From: an uncultured Roseobacter sp. | Lineage (GTDB): Bacteria; Pseudomonadota; Alphaproteobacteria; Rhodobacterales; Rhodobacteraceae | Direction: 5' to 3' | NCBI GenBank assembly: GCA_947488305.1 | Contig: CANKZM010000002.1 | Location: 558,001 to 622,000, forward strand | DNA length: 64,000 nucleotides | The notes under the pieces: model-generated | The model's input: the letters and a program-made list of their open reading frames with translations, nothing else | What the model was told of the DNA's origin: nothing | Databases searched by the model: none | Made by a program: the position numbers and the translations under genes | Shown: positions 9,801 to 18,324 of the stretch, in pieces | Layout of the letters: each line of letters opens with the position of its first letter | How positions within the stretch are numbered: the stretch's first letter is position 1

Positions 9801-10116
9801 TGCGAAGTAGTTCAGTTGACCCGACCATATCGGAGAACAGGGCGGTCAGTTGCCGTCGTTGTGCATCGATACTGATCCGCCCTTCAGGAACCGTTTCGGT
9901 CTGAGACAGGTTGGCGAGGGCTTCACTCAGGCGATGGCGATCACCGATAGGGAGGTTGAGCTCCTTGAGGTTTTCGTCCGTAAGTTTCGCCGCGACACCC
10001 AGGTCGATACGTTCATCCAGGAAGACCTGAATATGGTGGGCGAGACCAGCACGGGTCAAAAGGTCGACGATGCCGGGATCATACCAGCTTTGCGTGCTCT
10101 TAATTTCACGCACCAT
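6808..10116 (-). CDS. SAM domain / class III nucleotide cyclase / STAND-like ATPase / TPR protein
   Basis: A 1102-residue cytoplasmic signalling protein. In order: a SAM-like domain (about 12-70); a class III adenylate/guanylate cyclase domain (about 88-265); an AAA/predicted-ATPase module with Walker A GQAGAGKT (311-318) and a Walker B-like VVEDLHWID; and a long C-terminal helical, TPR-like region. The cyclase looks active: metal-binding D96 (FSDMVGS) and D140 (FAGDG), the substrate-side lysine K133, and the transition-state pair N215 and R219 (GEAINLASR). The ATG at 10116 follows a GGAAGA site; a longer frame to 10182 would overlap the LodB-like gene. It begins 20 nt after that gene ends, so the two are probably co-transcribed. 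The sensed signal and effector are unknown. Confidence 0.88.
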   Translation of the reverse strand: MVREIKSTQSWYDPGIVDLLTRAGLAHHIQVFLDERIDLGVAAKLTDENLKELNLPIGDRHRLSEALANLSQTETVPEGRISIDAQRRQLTALFSDMVGSTELLRSLDPEDYRELLSKYRSLLNRELKQHGGKIIHFAGDGVVAVFGYPRSHDDDAQRAVRAALNIVARVSDITLPGTNETLGLRIGIASGTCVVGDIVSEGTAEEDGIVGEAINLASRIQSHARVNGVIICPVTKSIAAPEFDLEPAEAIEARGFADAVQAWHVKSVFQGKSLHALTGMSLVGSTDLLDRLKAEWQATKRGRQSAFVLCGQAGAGKTRLLNAFRNAIDVEPEQTIVWSGNEIFANTALYSVANWVREELGLHHGTLAAPEKLSQFRTGDAFQPHIKRNVLGHLIGDAEYLSETEIDGLDRRKTLLSMCVSHIRIRSQRSPVLIVVEDLHWIDSTTQELISRLNTDLENCPVMIVSASRGNADQIRETIGTPLPLDRLNDTAAATLVRETAGDVPLEDAAVAAIVRRSEGVPLYIVEITRLVVSEQQRGGHGTAAIPATIRGALTARFDPLKEHRELALVLSVLGREFEFDLLPELTGLSKDNLDAALDYLVSEKILEPIVHPSGPAWRFTHALVHEAAYECVLKRQRIDLHKNVIALYAKAQPDLIQREPERLAYHHSNALEYAKAAEAWYNAGQNALRNSAHSEALVHIGKGISEIGKCDKDQTRKALELKLYSTKGRTLISVEGHGSAGVLEALNKAAKLTEEVKSSTDLFPVVWGLNAYHMIRGNVDANVRASKRLVDFAAEDGNHEHIVVAHTSRCLALYYAGRFEEALAHLRTMEKRYDNEQDPELAHKYAVDRLVVGYQHGSWLLWLLGQADAAARMERKLHAHIAAHPHPYSYAQALTSGASVYVLRREPDIMLERARAGIEFARSKGKEVWVDHGNFWIGWALSEKGDLVEGGKLLESALERYVASGTGSSLPKFYALVAENHVRAGKIDEADLMVRKALERIDSFGEQCYLPECRRIEAAVRVKQGTPFSETRAILDSALSVAQAQKAQGWQLRLKRDLAQLLLEAGHRQEAVDILLPMLESMSEGQDTADYREAKALLSEA

Positions 10117-10136
10117 CGCTAGTCTTCCGATCGAGT

Positions 10137-11198
10137 TCAGCCTCTGCCGCTGCGTCGCGCCCAGAAAGGGCTCCACGGCCAACGATGCTCAGCCCCGTAC
10201 ATTTCTTTTCGTTCAACTTCATGGCTATCCCATACCGCCTTTAGGTATTCATCAAAACCTGTGGGGGATGCAACAGCTGCTTTGTGACAATCTTCGATGA
10301 CGGCGGCGGCTTTTTGTCCATCGCGTAAAGCTTGTGCGATGCCGCCACCTGAAAGCGGATCGCGCCCGATCGCAGCATCCCCTATGGCCAACCAACCCGG
10401 GCCGCTGAAACGGTGCAGCCGTCGGCTTGTCGCGGCCCATGCCCGAGGTCGTCCTGTTTTGGCAAGCGTGAGAAACTGCGAGACAAGTCGCGTCTCGCGT
10501 AACAGATCATTGAAACTTTCGGTTTTTGCAGCGCGATGAGCAGCGGGCAGATCGCTGTCTGTCAGAAATGCGAAAACGCGCCGTTCGCCGCAGAGCGGGG
10601 TGGTATACCACCAACCACTTTCGACGGCTTCGATGAAAAGAGGTTGGGCTGTGTCATGACCGTTGTGATCGACAATGGCATGGAAGGCGATAAGCCGATC
10701 CTTCACATCGTTGCCGACGTCGAGTTGATTGGCGATAACGGCACGCCGGCCACTGGCATCCACGAGAAAGCTTGCGACATCTTCGGTACCATCGTCGAAG
10801 TGTAGCTGCCAACCAGCTGCGGTCCGAACCGCTTCGCGGACCGCTGTACCAACGCTGACCTGCGCGCCGACATCGCGGCACAGATCGAGCAGCGCATTTT
10901 CAAAGAGCTGTCGGTCGACGTGCCAGCCGTGTGCCAGTCGGCTGGTGTAGTCCACGCGCGCGATGTCATCAGACCCCCAGACGCGGTCGACGCCACTGCA
11001 GGGCAGGTGGTCGCGGTCGAGTGTGCTCTGAGAGAGGCCAAGTTCTTCGAGATCAGCAAGCGACGAAGGCGGGATAACTTCACCCGCCTTGGGAGCCGCG
11101 TGTTTGGCTTCCATCAACCGTACCGAGAAACCAGCTTTTGCAAGTGCAATCGCACAGGCGCACCCGGCTGGCCCACCGCCAACCACCAAGACGTGCAT
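10137..11198 (-). CDS. lodB: LodB-like FAD-dependent oxidoreductase (CTQ cofactor maturation)
   Basis: Flavoprotein monooxygenase of the tryptophan-halogenase/geranylgeranyl-reductase fold. LodB is known to be needed for cysteine tryptophylquinone (CTQ) formation in LodA, probably by hydroxylating the tryptophan. The 353-residue protein starts with the dinucleotide motif VVGGGPAGCACA and carries the second FAD motif IGDAAIGRDPLSGGG near residue 270. The ATG at 11198 places the Rossmann motif at the very N-terminus; the open frame continues to 11255 without domain content. It diverges from a LodA-like gene across 124 nt, the pairing expected for this system, which is why LodB is preferred over a generic halogenase. 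Symbol is by homology and context. Confidence 0.78.
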   Translation of the reverse strand: MHVLVVGGGPAGCACAIALAKAGFSVRLMEAKHAAPKAGEVIPPSSLADLEELGLSQSTLDRDHLPCSGVDRVWGSDDIARVDYTSRLAHGWHVDRQLFENALLDLCRDVGAQVSVGTAVREAVRTAAGWQLHFDDGTEDVASFLVDASGRRAVIANQLDVGNDVKDRLIAFHAIVDHNGHDTAQPLFIEAVESGWWYTTPLCGERRVFAFLTDSDLPAAHRAAKTESFNDLLRETRLVSQFLTLAKTGRPRAWAATSRRLHRFSGPGWLAIGDAAIGRDPLSGGGIAQALRDGQKAAAVIEDCHKAAVASPTGFDEYLKAVWDSHEVERKEMYGAEHRWPWSPFWARRSGRG

Positions 11199-11322
11199 TA
11201 GGACAATCCACTTCTTTTTGAAATTGAATCTTGCTTTGGCGCCGGATTCGAACAAGGCTATCTTTTACTGTTTGTTTTTTTATCGCCCATTGTTTCAAAC
11301 TGTCCATGCCATTGAGGAAAAA
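11199..11322. promoter_or_regulatory. Divergent promoter region between lodB-like and lodA-like genes
   Basis: 124 nt separate the two divergent starts. The right half is AT-rich with T-runs (11264-11300) and must hold promoters for both directions. The lodA-side ribosome site is a GAGG at 11314-11317, 5 nt before the ATG at 11323. No clear palindrome was found. Confidence 0.5.
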
Positions 11323-14300
11323 ATGGAATTTTCAGCCATCAAGCGGTGCGTCATCGCGCCTTCGATAGCCATTGCCCGCGTCGGCAACTCCCCCACACAG
11401 TTCTTTATCGGCCCGGAATGCCCCGGTCAGAAAGTACGACCGGAAGGCGGTTTCAAGGACCAGTCCGGACGAATCAAGCGCCAGGCGGCGCGCTTTCGCA
11501 TTTACGCGCTCGACAAGGACGACAAGGTTCTGGGCGAGATTACGTCCGATTTTGCTGACATCACGTGGCACGCGCATCTTGCAAATCGAAAGGCCGCGTT
11601 TCTCAAGTTCGAAGATCGCTTCAACATGCCTGATCATTTCGTATCGGAAGCGCCTCCAATCACACCTGAAAACAAAAAACACATTCGTAATGCCGACTAT
11701 TCGGGACCGCGCAAAGACCTGATGATTGATCCTGGCGCGCGCGAGATTACCGGTTGTGACGCAGGACCTGTGCGCTTTGACGGTGGAAAATTCATGGACC
11801 GGGAAGTTCCGCTTGGCGAGTTGCGGACGGACGCAGATGGGCGCTTGCTGGTTTTGGGCGGCTTCGGAAATTCCGCCTCGATCAAGCCCAACAACCCGAC
11901 GCTGACTTATGCCAACAACGACTGGTGGTATGACGACACATCTGACGGTCCCGTATCGGCCGAGGTGCAATTGCACAGCGGTCAAACGCTTGAGGTGCGT
12001 CCGGCGCATGTCATTGTTGCACCCCCAAACTATGCACCAGATATCGAGAATATCCGGACCCTCTACGACGTTTGCCGTGATGTTGCGCACGAGATTGGTC
12101 TCAAGAAAGAAGCGCGACCTGTCTCATTCAAAAAGGATGTTTACCCGCTGCTGGCTCGGATGGCACGGACACAGTGGGTCAATGATACGGCTCGGCGGGG
12201 GCATGGGCCGGGGGCCGGGGGCGATTTCCTTGATCCCGCGACGCTCGACATGCTGAGCCTCAATCCCAAGAGAGGCAAGGGAAGGGCAGACACGAAAGCC
12301 CAGGTCGACAAGGCCAAGGCCGCCCGCAAAGATATCTTCAACCGCCTGAGAAATCCGCGGCTCGACTACGATTCACCGGAAGCTGTTGACCAGGCGAACT
12401 ATCGGTTCATGCCGATCTTGGCCGGGGATGACGGGGACTGCAAAGAGGGTGAGCCCAAGTGCTGGATGCGATTGCTGGAATCGCAATATGCCGTCATGGA
12501 ATCCTGGGCCAAAAACGATTTTGAAGACGATTGGGACGGGACGCCTCCCGTTTGGTCGAAGTTTGAAGAGATAGATCTTCAGGACAGGCCTCATGCCTTG
12601 GTGCAGGGCGCGCTTCAACCTTGCGTCGGCGGGCCATTCTATCCCGGCATTGAGATTACCTTCATTAGCCAATTCAAGGATTTATACGCGGAACCCTTCG
12701 TCATCGATCCGAACATTGGTGCAGGACAACTGACCCAGTATATGGCGCTGCCCTGGCAGTCTGACTTCTTCCAATGCCACACCCATTGGTGGCCTGCGCA
12801 GCGACCCGATGATGTCGTCTCGGAAGCAGCCTACAAGGCGGTCATTCGCGATGTGCAGGGCGAGACTTCGCCCGATGGTACCGAGTTCAGGGCCGAACAG
12901 CTTCCCGGTCTCTTACCAGCAGGCAGCGATGCCGAACGCGTGACCTGGGCCCGTGAACGTTTTGCGCACCGCGATCCCTGGGCCAGAGGGGTAGAGACGA
13001 GTTTTGACGGCCACCTGCCCAAAAAGTGGGATTTCTCCGACACGCGGGGATCGAACGCCCTCGTCGACCTCTGGGACGAGATGGGGTTTGTTGTGGGGCG
13101 CCCGTCTCCGGTTCCGAAAGCGCTGAGCCAGCTGCGCCAGAATGGCGCGGGAGATACGGATAAGAACGCATCGGCCCGCTGGACACATGAAGACCGGATC
13201 GTTCAGGTGGAAACCGAACGAGCGCCTTTCGCCGGGATCAATTTGCGTGAATTCTACTACTATCTGTCCAACATCGACAGCTACCCTGAATTTCTTCCCA
13301 AGGCACGCTGGCTGGTCGAGTACTTCCTGAAACGATCATGGGACAGGCAATATGAACAAGGCTATCCCGAAAGCTGGCGTTTCTTTGAGTATTCCGATGA
13401 GCTTTACGACACACGGATGCAGCGGATCTATGATGAACTGGTGCATTCGGGGCTGAACTACGATCCCGCTGATCCTAACGACAACCCGACCTTCCGAACC
13501 CGCGAAGAATTCCTCGTGCGGATCATTAACTTCGCCCCTTTCAATCAGAATGATGGCGCATGGTTGCATAAAGCGACCCCGGCGGGACCCCTCGACGAAG
13601 TGCAGTCGCTGTTGTTCTCGATCTGGATGGATGAGGCAGGAGATGGGGAAGTCCATCAAAGCCATTGCAACATCTATACAGACCTTCTGAAAAGCCTGGG
13701 CATCTATCTTCCAGACCCGCGCAGCCGGGCCTACGCTTTTGACGATCGCTTCCTAGACAGTGCCTTTGCCGTGCCTGTTCTGGAGCTGGCGATTGCTCAG
13801 TTTTCGCAGGAATATATCCCCGAGCTTCTGGGCTTTACGCTGGAGCTGGAATGGACCGTGCCCGGGCTCTATCCTGTTGAAAAGATGTGCGAATACTTCG
13901 GCGTTGATCCGCATTTCTACCGGCTCCACATTGGCATCGACAATGCGGCCGATGGCCATGGTGCCAAGGCAAAAGAAGCGGTCAAACTTTATCTCGATCA
14001 GGTACGTGCAAAGGGTGGCGAACAGGCCATGCGCGAACATTGGCGCCGCATCTGGAATGGCTTTCTCGCCTTTGGCGACACAGGCACCATGGGGCAGGAT
14101 CTGGTCAACAAGATCAATCAGATGCGCACGGAAACGCCAGAGGCGGAAATCCTTCGGATAATTCAGGAGAAGGCGCAATACGGCGCGCTGAACCATCGCG
14201 ACAAATCCATCGGCCCCAACCCGATCAATGACTGGTTCCTTGATCCCAAGGGTTTTGCGGATGCGCTTGTCGAAGCGGGCTACATTGTACCGGGCCGGCC

Positions 14301-14916
14301 TGACCAGTCGCGCTTTTTTGAGCTGACAAGCTTTAACGGCCCGATGTTCAAGGTCTTCAACGATGCTGAACTGGCTGCCTGGCAACGCTGGACGCTTTGG
14401 CTGGCGAACAAGGACAAACCGGTCAACGGCGCGGCACCGATCAAGCACCCAGGCGTGGCAATGGCCGAACTGGTGGAAACTCTGCAGGTGCAGGCAGACG
14501 GTGAGCCCGCGCATAAGGCGATGCTTCTCAAGGGCAAGCATCCCGAAACCGGCGAAGCCGTGGAGAAAAGTGTGTCATGGTGGCTGACGCAGGTGCGACA
14601 AGGGGAGCATGAGGCCACCTTTGCCTTCATGCGCGCTTTGGCTGACCCGAAGAACGGCATGATCGCTCCCGGAGACATCGAAAAAAGCGTGATCCTGAAC
14701 GACTACCTTGGCGTCGACAGCCGCATGGGACAGGCCTTTCAACGTGTTGACCATGCCGGTCAGTCTTTCCGCGATGTCATGATCGGTTGGATCGGCGCTG
14801 GTTGCCCTATTCCATCGGCGGGCAAGTCGCAATCCGAACCCTATTCTCTGCAGAATATGCCGCCACATGACGTCCACCCCAGACCTCGGGTCCGTGGCAT
14901 GGGTGGCATTCACTAG
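11323..14916 (+). CDS. LodA/GoxA-like CTQ oxidase fused to a haem-oxygenase-like diiron oxidase domain
   Basis: 1197 residues, far longer than LodA or GoxA (roughly 650-820). Residues 1 to about 560 are LodA-like: VIAPSIAIARVGNSPTQFFIGPE near the N-terminus in shortened form (RVGNSPTQFFIGPE), C434 in PCVGGPFYPGIE and W490 in HWWPAQRP, the expected Cys-Trp pair for cysteine tryptophylquinone. Residues about 640-895 match the haem-oxygenase-like diiron oxidase (HDO) pattern: E771 and H781 (ten apart), E843 (seventh from LLG), then H869, D873 and H879. The last 300 residues are helical and unassigned. No signal peptide is seen, as in LodA. Start at 11323 follows a GAGG site. Function is inferred: amine or peptide oxidation by the quinone domain, plus O2-dependent chemistry by the second. 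The fusion is the notable point. Confidence 0.82.
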   Translation: MEFSAIKRCVIAPSIAIARVGNSPTQFFIGPECPGQKVRPEGGFKDQSGRIKRQAARFRIYALDKDDKVLGEITSDFADITWHAHLANRKAAFLKFEDRFNMPDHFVSEAPPITPENKKHIRNADYSGPRKDLMIDPGAREITGCDAGPVRFDGGKFMDREVPLGELRTDADGRLLVLGGFGNSASIKPNNPTLTYANNDWWYDDTSDGPVSAEVQLHSGQTLEVRPAHVIVAPPNYAPDIENIRTLYDVCRDVAHEIGLKKEARPVSFKKDVYPLLARMARTQWVNDTARRGHGPGAGGDFLDPATLDMLSLNPKRGKGRADTKAQVDKAKAARKDIFNRLRNPRLDYDSPEAVDQANYRFMPILAGDDGDCKEGEPKCWMRLLESQYAVMESWAKNDFEDDWDGTPPVWSKFEEIDLQDRPHALVQGALQPCVGGPFYPGIEITFISQFKDLYAEPFVIDPNIGAGQLTQYMALPWQSDFFQCHTHWWPAQRPDDVVSEAAYKAVIRDVQGETSPDGTEFRAEQLPGLLPAGSDAERVTWARERFAHRDPWARGVETSFDGHLPKKWDFSDTRGSNALVDLWDEMGFVVGRPSPVPKALSQLRQNGAGDTDKNASARWTHEDRIVQVETERAPFAGINLREFYYYLSNIDSYPEFLPKARWLVEYFLKRSWDRQYEQGYPESWRFFEYSDELYDTRMQRIYDELVHSGLNYDPADPNDNPTFRTREEFLVRIINFAPFNQNDGAWLHKATPAGPLDEVQSLLFSIWMDEAGDGEVHQSHCNIYTDLLKSLGIYLPDPRSRAYAFDDRFLDSAFAVPVLELAIAQFSQEYIPELLGFTLELEWTVPGLYPVEKMCEYFGVDPHFYRLHIGIDNAADGHGAKAKEAVKLYLDQVRAKGGEQAMREHWRRIWNGFLAFGDTGTMGQDLVNKINQMRTETPEAEILRIIQEKAQYGALNHRDKSIGPNPINDWFLDPKGFADALVEAGYIVPGRPDQSRFFELTSFNGPMFKVFNDAELAAWQRWTLWLANKDKPVNGAAPIKHPGVAMAELVETLQVQADGEPAHKAMLLKGKHPETGEAVEKSVSWWLTQVRQGEHEATFAFMRALADPKNGMIAPGDIEKSVILNDYLGVDSRMGQAFQRVDHAGQSFRDVMIGWIGAGCPIPSAGKSQSEPYSLQNMPPHDVHPRPRVRGMGGIH

Positions 14917-14928
14917 GGAAGAGCTCAG

Positions 14929-16551
14929 ATGGATCTGAAATACGCGGTCATTGGCGGTGGCGTCGCTGGGGCATATGTGGCCTGGCGGCTTGTGACGAGC
15001 GGGGCAGGGGCGGGTCAGACCCGGCTATTTGAATACAGTGACCGGATTGGCGGGCGTCTCTATTCAAAGAAGCTGCCCGGCCTGCCGAACGTCCCCGCGG
15101 AACTGGGAGGGATGCGGTATCTGCCCGCCGATCACCTCATGGTGAAGTCGATCGTTGACCATCTGGGGTTGCCGACACAGCCCTTCCCCATGGGAAATCC
15201 GAAACATACTGACCCGAATGATCCCAAGAGCCCGGTTATCGGCCAGTCCCGTAACCTGCTGTTTCTTCGGGGCGAACGGCTCACCAACGCTGACTTGAGG
15301 GACGCGGCGAAAGTACCTTACAAACTTGCCCCGGATGAACTGGGGCTCTCGCCGACCGACCTGCAAATCAAGGTGATGAAGCAGTTGGCCGGACCCGATG
15401 CAGAGAAGCTGAGTACGGCAGACTGGTTCAAAGTCATGGCCTTCGGTGAACCGATGTACAAGATCGGCTATTGGAACCTGCTGGCCCGGTGTCTGTCACC
15501 AGAAGCCTATCATTTCATGAAAGACGGCGGTGGGTATGATGCCAATACCGCCAACACGAACTCGGTCTACCAGCTTCCGGCAACCGAATACGGCGATGTG
15601 CCCGTCGAATATCGCGGTCTTTGCGATGGATACCAATCGTTGCCGCTCACGCTGGAAAAGCAGCTCGGTGACAATCGGGGTCTGCCAACACAAAAGCAGG
15701 CGGCGCTTTCCCATATTGAGCGGATCAAAGGCGGCTATCGGCTGACATTCAAGCGCACACGTGACATCGACGGCTACTACCAGATCCCGCCAGACCCCGA
15801 GACTTTCCATGTCACGGCAGAGCATGTGGTATTGGCCATGCCGCGGCGTTCGCTGGAACTGATCGATTGGCGGGGTTTTGAAACCAACAGTTGGTTGCGC
15901 AAAAACCTCAAAAGCGTCGCGATCCAGACCGCGTTCAAGTTGTTGTTAGGCTTTGAAAAACCATGGTGGCGAGACCTGGGTCTTTTTGCCGGGCGGTCGA
16001 CCACAGATTTGCCGTTGCGCCAGACCTACTACTTCCCTTCAGAAGAGGATTTTGCGCCCAAGGACGGCAACAAAAGTGCCCTGTTGCTGGCGACGTATAA
16101 CGATATGGCGACTGTACCGTTCTGGCGCGGATTGGAACATGCCGCGCCTTTCACCGGGCACAAGACGGCCCATACCGGAGACGCTGATCCGGTCCCGCCC
16201 TCGGAAACGCCGGTCACGCGCCAGATGGTTGAGGCGGCAGTCAAGCAACTTGGCGAGCTTCACGGCGTGGCCGATTTGCCCGCACCCTATACGGCGCTCT
16301 ACCATGACTGGAGTGCGGACCCCTACGGCGGCGGATGGCATGAATGGCAAGCCGGATATCGCTTCATCGACGTGATTCCGAAAATGCTACAGCCGATTTC
16401 GGACGAACGCATCTACGTGTGCGGAGAAGCCTATTCGACGGATCAGGGGTGGGTCGAAGGATCCCTCGCGACGGCAGAGACGATGCTACAAACACATCTG
16501 GACCTTAAGAGACCGGAGTGGATCGATAAGAAATGGACCTTGGGAGGATAA
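14929..16551 (+). CDS. FAD-dependent amine / L-amino-acid oxidase family protein
   Basis: 540 residues with the N-terminal FAD-binding motif VIGGGVAGAYVAWRL, followed by the GGRLYS arginine motif (DRIGGRL) and the ELGGMRY segment seen in monoamine and L-amino-acid oxidases. The C-terminus has GEAYSTDQGWVEGSLATAE, the usual FAD-contacting end of this family. Expected reaction: oxidative deamination of an amino acid or amine to the 2-oxo acid or aldehyde with release of ammonia and peroxide. It starts 12 nt after the LodA/HDO fusion with ribosome site AGGGAAGAG and precedes a 2-oxoacid decarboxylase, so amino acid to 2-oxo acid to aldehyde is a plausible route. Relatives also modify protein-bound residues or amino-acid dimers. 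Confidence 0.83.
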   Translation: MDLKYAVIGGGVAGAYVAWRLVTSGAGAGQTRLFEYSDRIGGRLYSKKLPGLPNVPAELGGMRYLPADHLMVKSIVDHLGLPTQPFPMGNPKHTDPNDPKSPVIGQSRNLLFLRGERLTNADLRDAAKVPYKLAPDELGLSPTDLQIKVMKQLAGPDAEKLSTADWFKVMAFGEPMYKIGYWNLLARCLSPEAYHFMKDGGGYDANTANTNSVYQLPATEYGDVPVEYRGLCDGYQSLPLTLEKQLGDNRGLPTQKQAALSHIERIKGGYRLTFKRTRDIDGYYQIPPDPETFHVTAEHVVLAMPRRSLELIDWRGFETNSWLRKNLKSVAIQTAFKLLLGFEKPWWRDLGLFAGRSTTDLPLRQTYYFPSEEDFAPKDGNKSALLLATYNDMATVPFWRGLEHAAPFTGHKTAHTGDADPVPPSETPVTRQMVEAAVKQLGELHGVADLPAPYTALYHDWSADPYGGGWHEWQAGYRFIDVIPKMLQPISDERIYVCGEAYSTDQGWVEGSLATAETMLQTHLDLKRPEWIDKKWTLGG

Positions 16552-16581
16552 TCTCACCAGTCCGAAAAGGGAGTATGGGAT

Positions 16582-18324
16582 ATGGCGACGGACCAGATTA
16601 CGGTTTCCGAGTATTTGATCAGGAGGCTGCGCGAAAACGGTGTGCGGCACATTTTTGCAGTTCCTGGGGACTACATTGGTGATTTTCTCGACGTGGTGGA
16701 CGCCACCAAGGACGTGGAGCGGATTGGCACGGTAAACGAACTTGAAGCGGGCTTCGCCGCAGATGGCTACGCACGATCCTGCGGTCTTTCCTGTGTGGCG
16801 TTGCAATACGGGGTTGGTACTTACAGCGCGCTGAATGCCATTGCCGGGTCAATGCGCGAACGGGTGCCCGTCGTTTTGGTCACAGGTGCGCCGGGTGCGG
16901 CCGTGCGTAAAAAATGGGAACCCTACGGCATCGTCTTTCACCACTCAACCTCGCCCGACATGGACGTGGACAGCAAGATTTTCTCCAATGTCACCGTTGC
17001 GACAGAGGTGATCAAATCTGCGGAGGAAGCGAGTGCCGCGATCGACCATGCCTTGTCAGCAGCGCTTTTGCAGAACGCGCCGGTCTACATTCAGATATGG
17101 AAGGATGTGCAGAAGGCGATGATCGATCCCCCGGTTGGCGAGCTCCCTTTGACGGCCTTGCCGAAATCCTGGCCGGATGCGCTTTCTGCGGCGCTCGATG
17201 CCACCGTTGAACGGCTTAAAGCTGCGGAAAATCCGGTATTCTGGGGTGGGTTGGAGTTGCAGCGTCTGAACATGAATGAAGAGCTCAGCACGCTTATCCA
17301 TGCATCGAATATTCCATTCACGACCACGATTCAGGCGAAGGGTGTGGTGACAAACTCAGACCCATTGCATATCGGCACCTTTGCGGGAGCTGCGTCTGAC
17401 GAACTGGTCATCAATGTGATGAAAAAAGCGGATTTGGTCATCGAACTCGGGGCCATTCCGATCGACTATTACCACAATTACGTCATCGAGAAATTTGACC
17501 AGACCGTCTCGGTCCAACGTGACGCCGTTCGGGTTGGTTCCGCTAAATATGCAGGCGTCTACTTCGAAGAATTTCTCGATGGTCTGATCAAACGTTTTCA
17601 GGATGACCCAAGCCTTAAACGCCCCCGGATTCAAATGCCGACAAAACTGACTGGTCAGGGCAAAAAGGATGAAAAACTCACTTTTCAGTATATCTTTGAC
17701 GAGATTAACGACCGGCTGGAAGATGAGACCGCAGTTTTCTGTGATCTTGGGATAAGCATGTTCATGGGCGCGCGGCTGGATGTGAAGCGCCGTAACGGAT
17801 TTACATGTCAGACTGACTGGATGTCGTTGGGCTACGCGGTACCGGCTGCGCTTGGTTTTGCACTGCACGATGGCCGACCACTATACGCGATTGCGGGCGA
17901 CGGGAGCTTTCAGATGACAGCTCAGACGCTATCGACCTATGCCAAATTGTCTGAGCGCTGGAAGGACGATCCGTCCTTCCACATCACGATCATCATTATT
18001 GATAACCAAATCTACGGGCTTGAACAGTGCTTCACGGGTGTCGGTGCCTTTCTTCCGAAAAAGGATGGAAAGGGATATCAGGAAAAATTCAATGACTACA
18101 ATGTATTGACCAGTTGGGATTATGCAGCTTTAGCTAATTCGCTTGGGTTGGTCGGGGTGTCTGTGGATTCTTATGGAAAGCTGAAAACCGCGCTCGATGA
18201 TGCCCATCATAGTAATGTCCCGACGGTGATACAGGCTTCCGTCGACAAGCACGATTTGCCGCCCGAGTTGCTGGCTTTGGTGGAGAGCTTCGCGCCAAAA
18301 CAACCACCGGGCGGCGGGACGTGA
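16582..18324 (+). CDS. Thiamine-diphosphate 2-oxoacid decarboxylase (pyruvate/indolepyruvate decarboxylase family)
   Basis: 580 residues with three ThDP-enzyme domains. The catalytic glutamate lies in NELEAGFAADGYAR, the adjacent-histidine pair typical of PDC/IPDC/phenylpyruvate decarboxylases is present (FHHSTSP), and the ThDP-Mg motif runs from GDGSFQ to DNQIYGLEQ. These features indicate non-oxidative decarboxylation of a 2-oxo acid to an aldehyde rather than acetolactate synthesis. It follows the flavin oxidase by 30 nt with a AAAAGGGAG site; the ATG at 16582 is taken as start (another ATG at 16575 is out of frame). Substrate could be an aromatic or branched 2-oxo acid. Its stop abuts the stop of the opposite-strand gene. 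Confidence 0.87.
   Translation: MATDQITVSEYLIRRLRENGVRHIFAVPGDYIGDFLDVVDATKDVERIGTVNELEAGFAADGYARSCGLSCVALQYGVGTYSALNAIAGSMRERVPVVLVTGAPGAAVRKKWEPYGIVFHHSTSPDMDVDSKIFSNVTVATEVIKSAEEASAAIDHALSAALLQNAPVYIQIWKDVQKAMIDPPVGELPLTALPKSWPDALSAALDATVERLKAAENPVFWGGLELQRLNMNEELSTLIHASNIPFTTTIQAKGVVTNSDPLHIGTFAGAASDELVINVMKKADLVIELGAIPIDYYHNYVIEKFDQTVSVQRDAVRVGSAKYAGVYFEEFLDGLIKRFQDDPSLKRPRIQMPTKLTGQGKKDEKLTFQYIFDEINDRLEDETAVFCDLGISMFMGARLDVKRRNGFTCQTDWMSLGYAVPAALGFALHDGRPLYAIAGDGSFQMTAQTLSTYAKLSERWKDDPSFHITIIIIDNQIYGLEQCFTGVGAFLPKKDGKGYQEKFNDYNVLTSWDYAALANSLGLVGVSVDSYGKLKTALDDAHHSNVPTVIQASVDKHDLPPELLALVESFAPKQPPGGGT

Noticed and set aside
11332-12090. 252-codon minus-strand frame inside the LodA-like gene
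   Set aside because: Overlaps conserved LodA motifs on the plus strand and lacks its own features.
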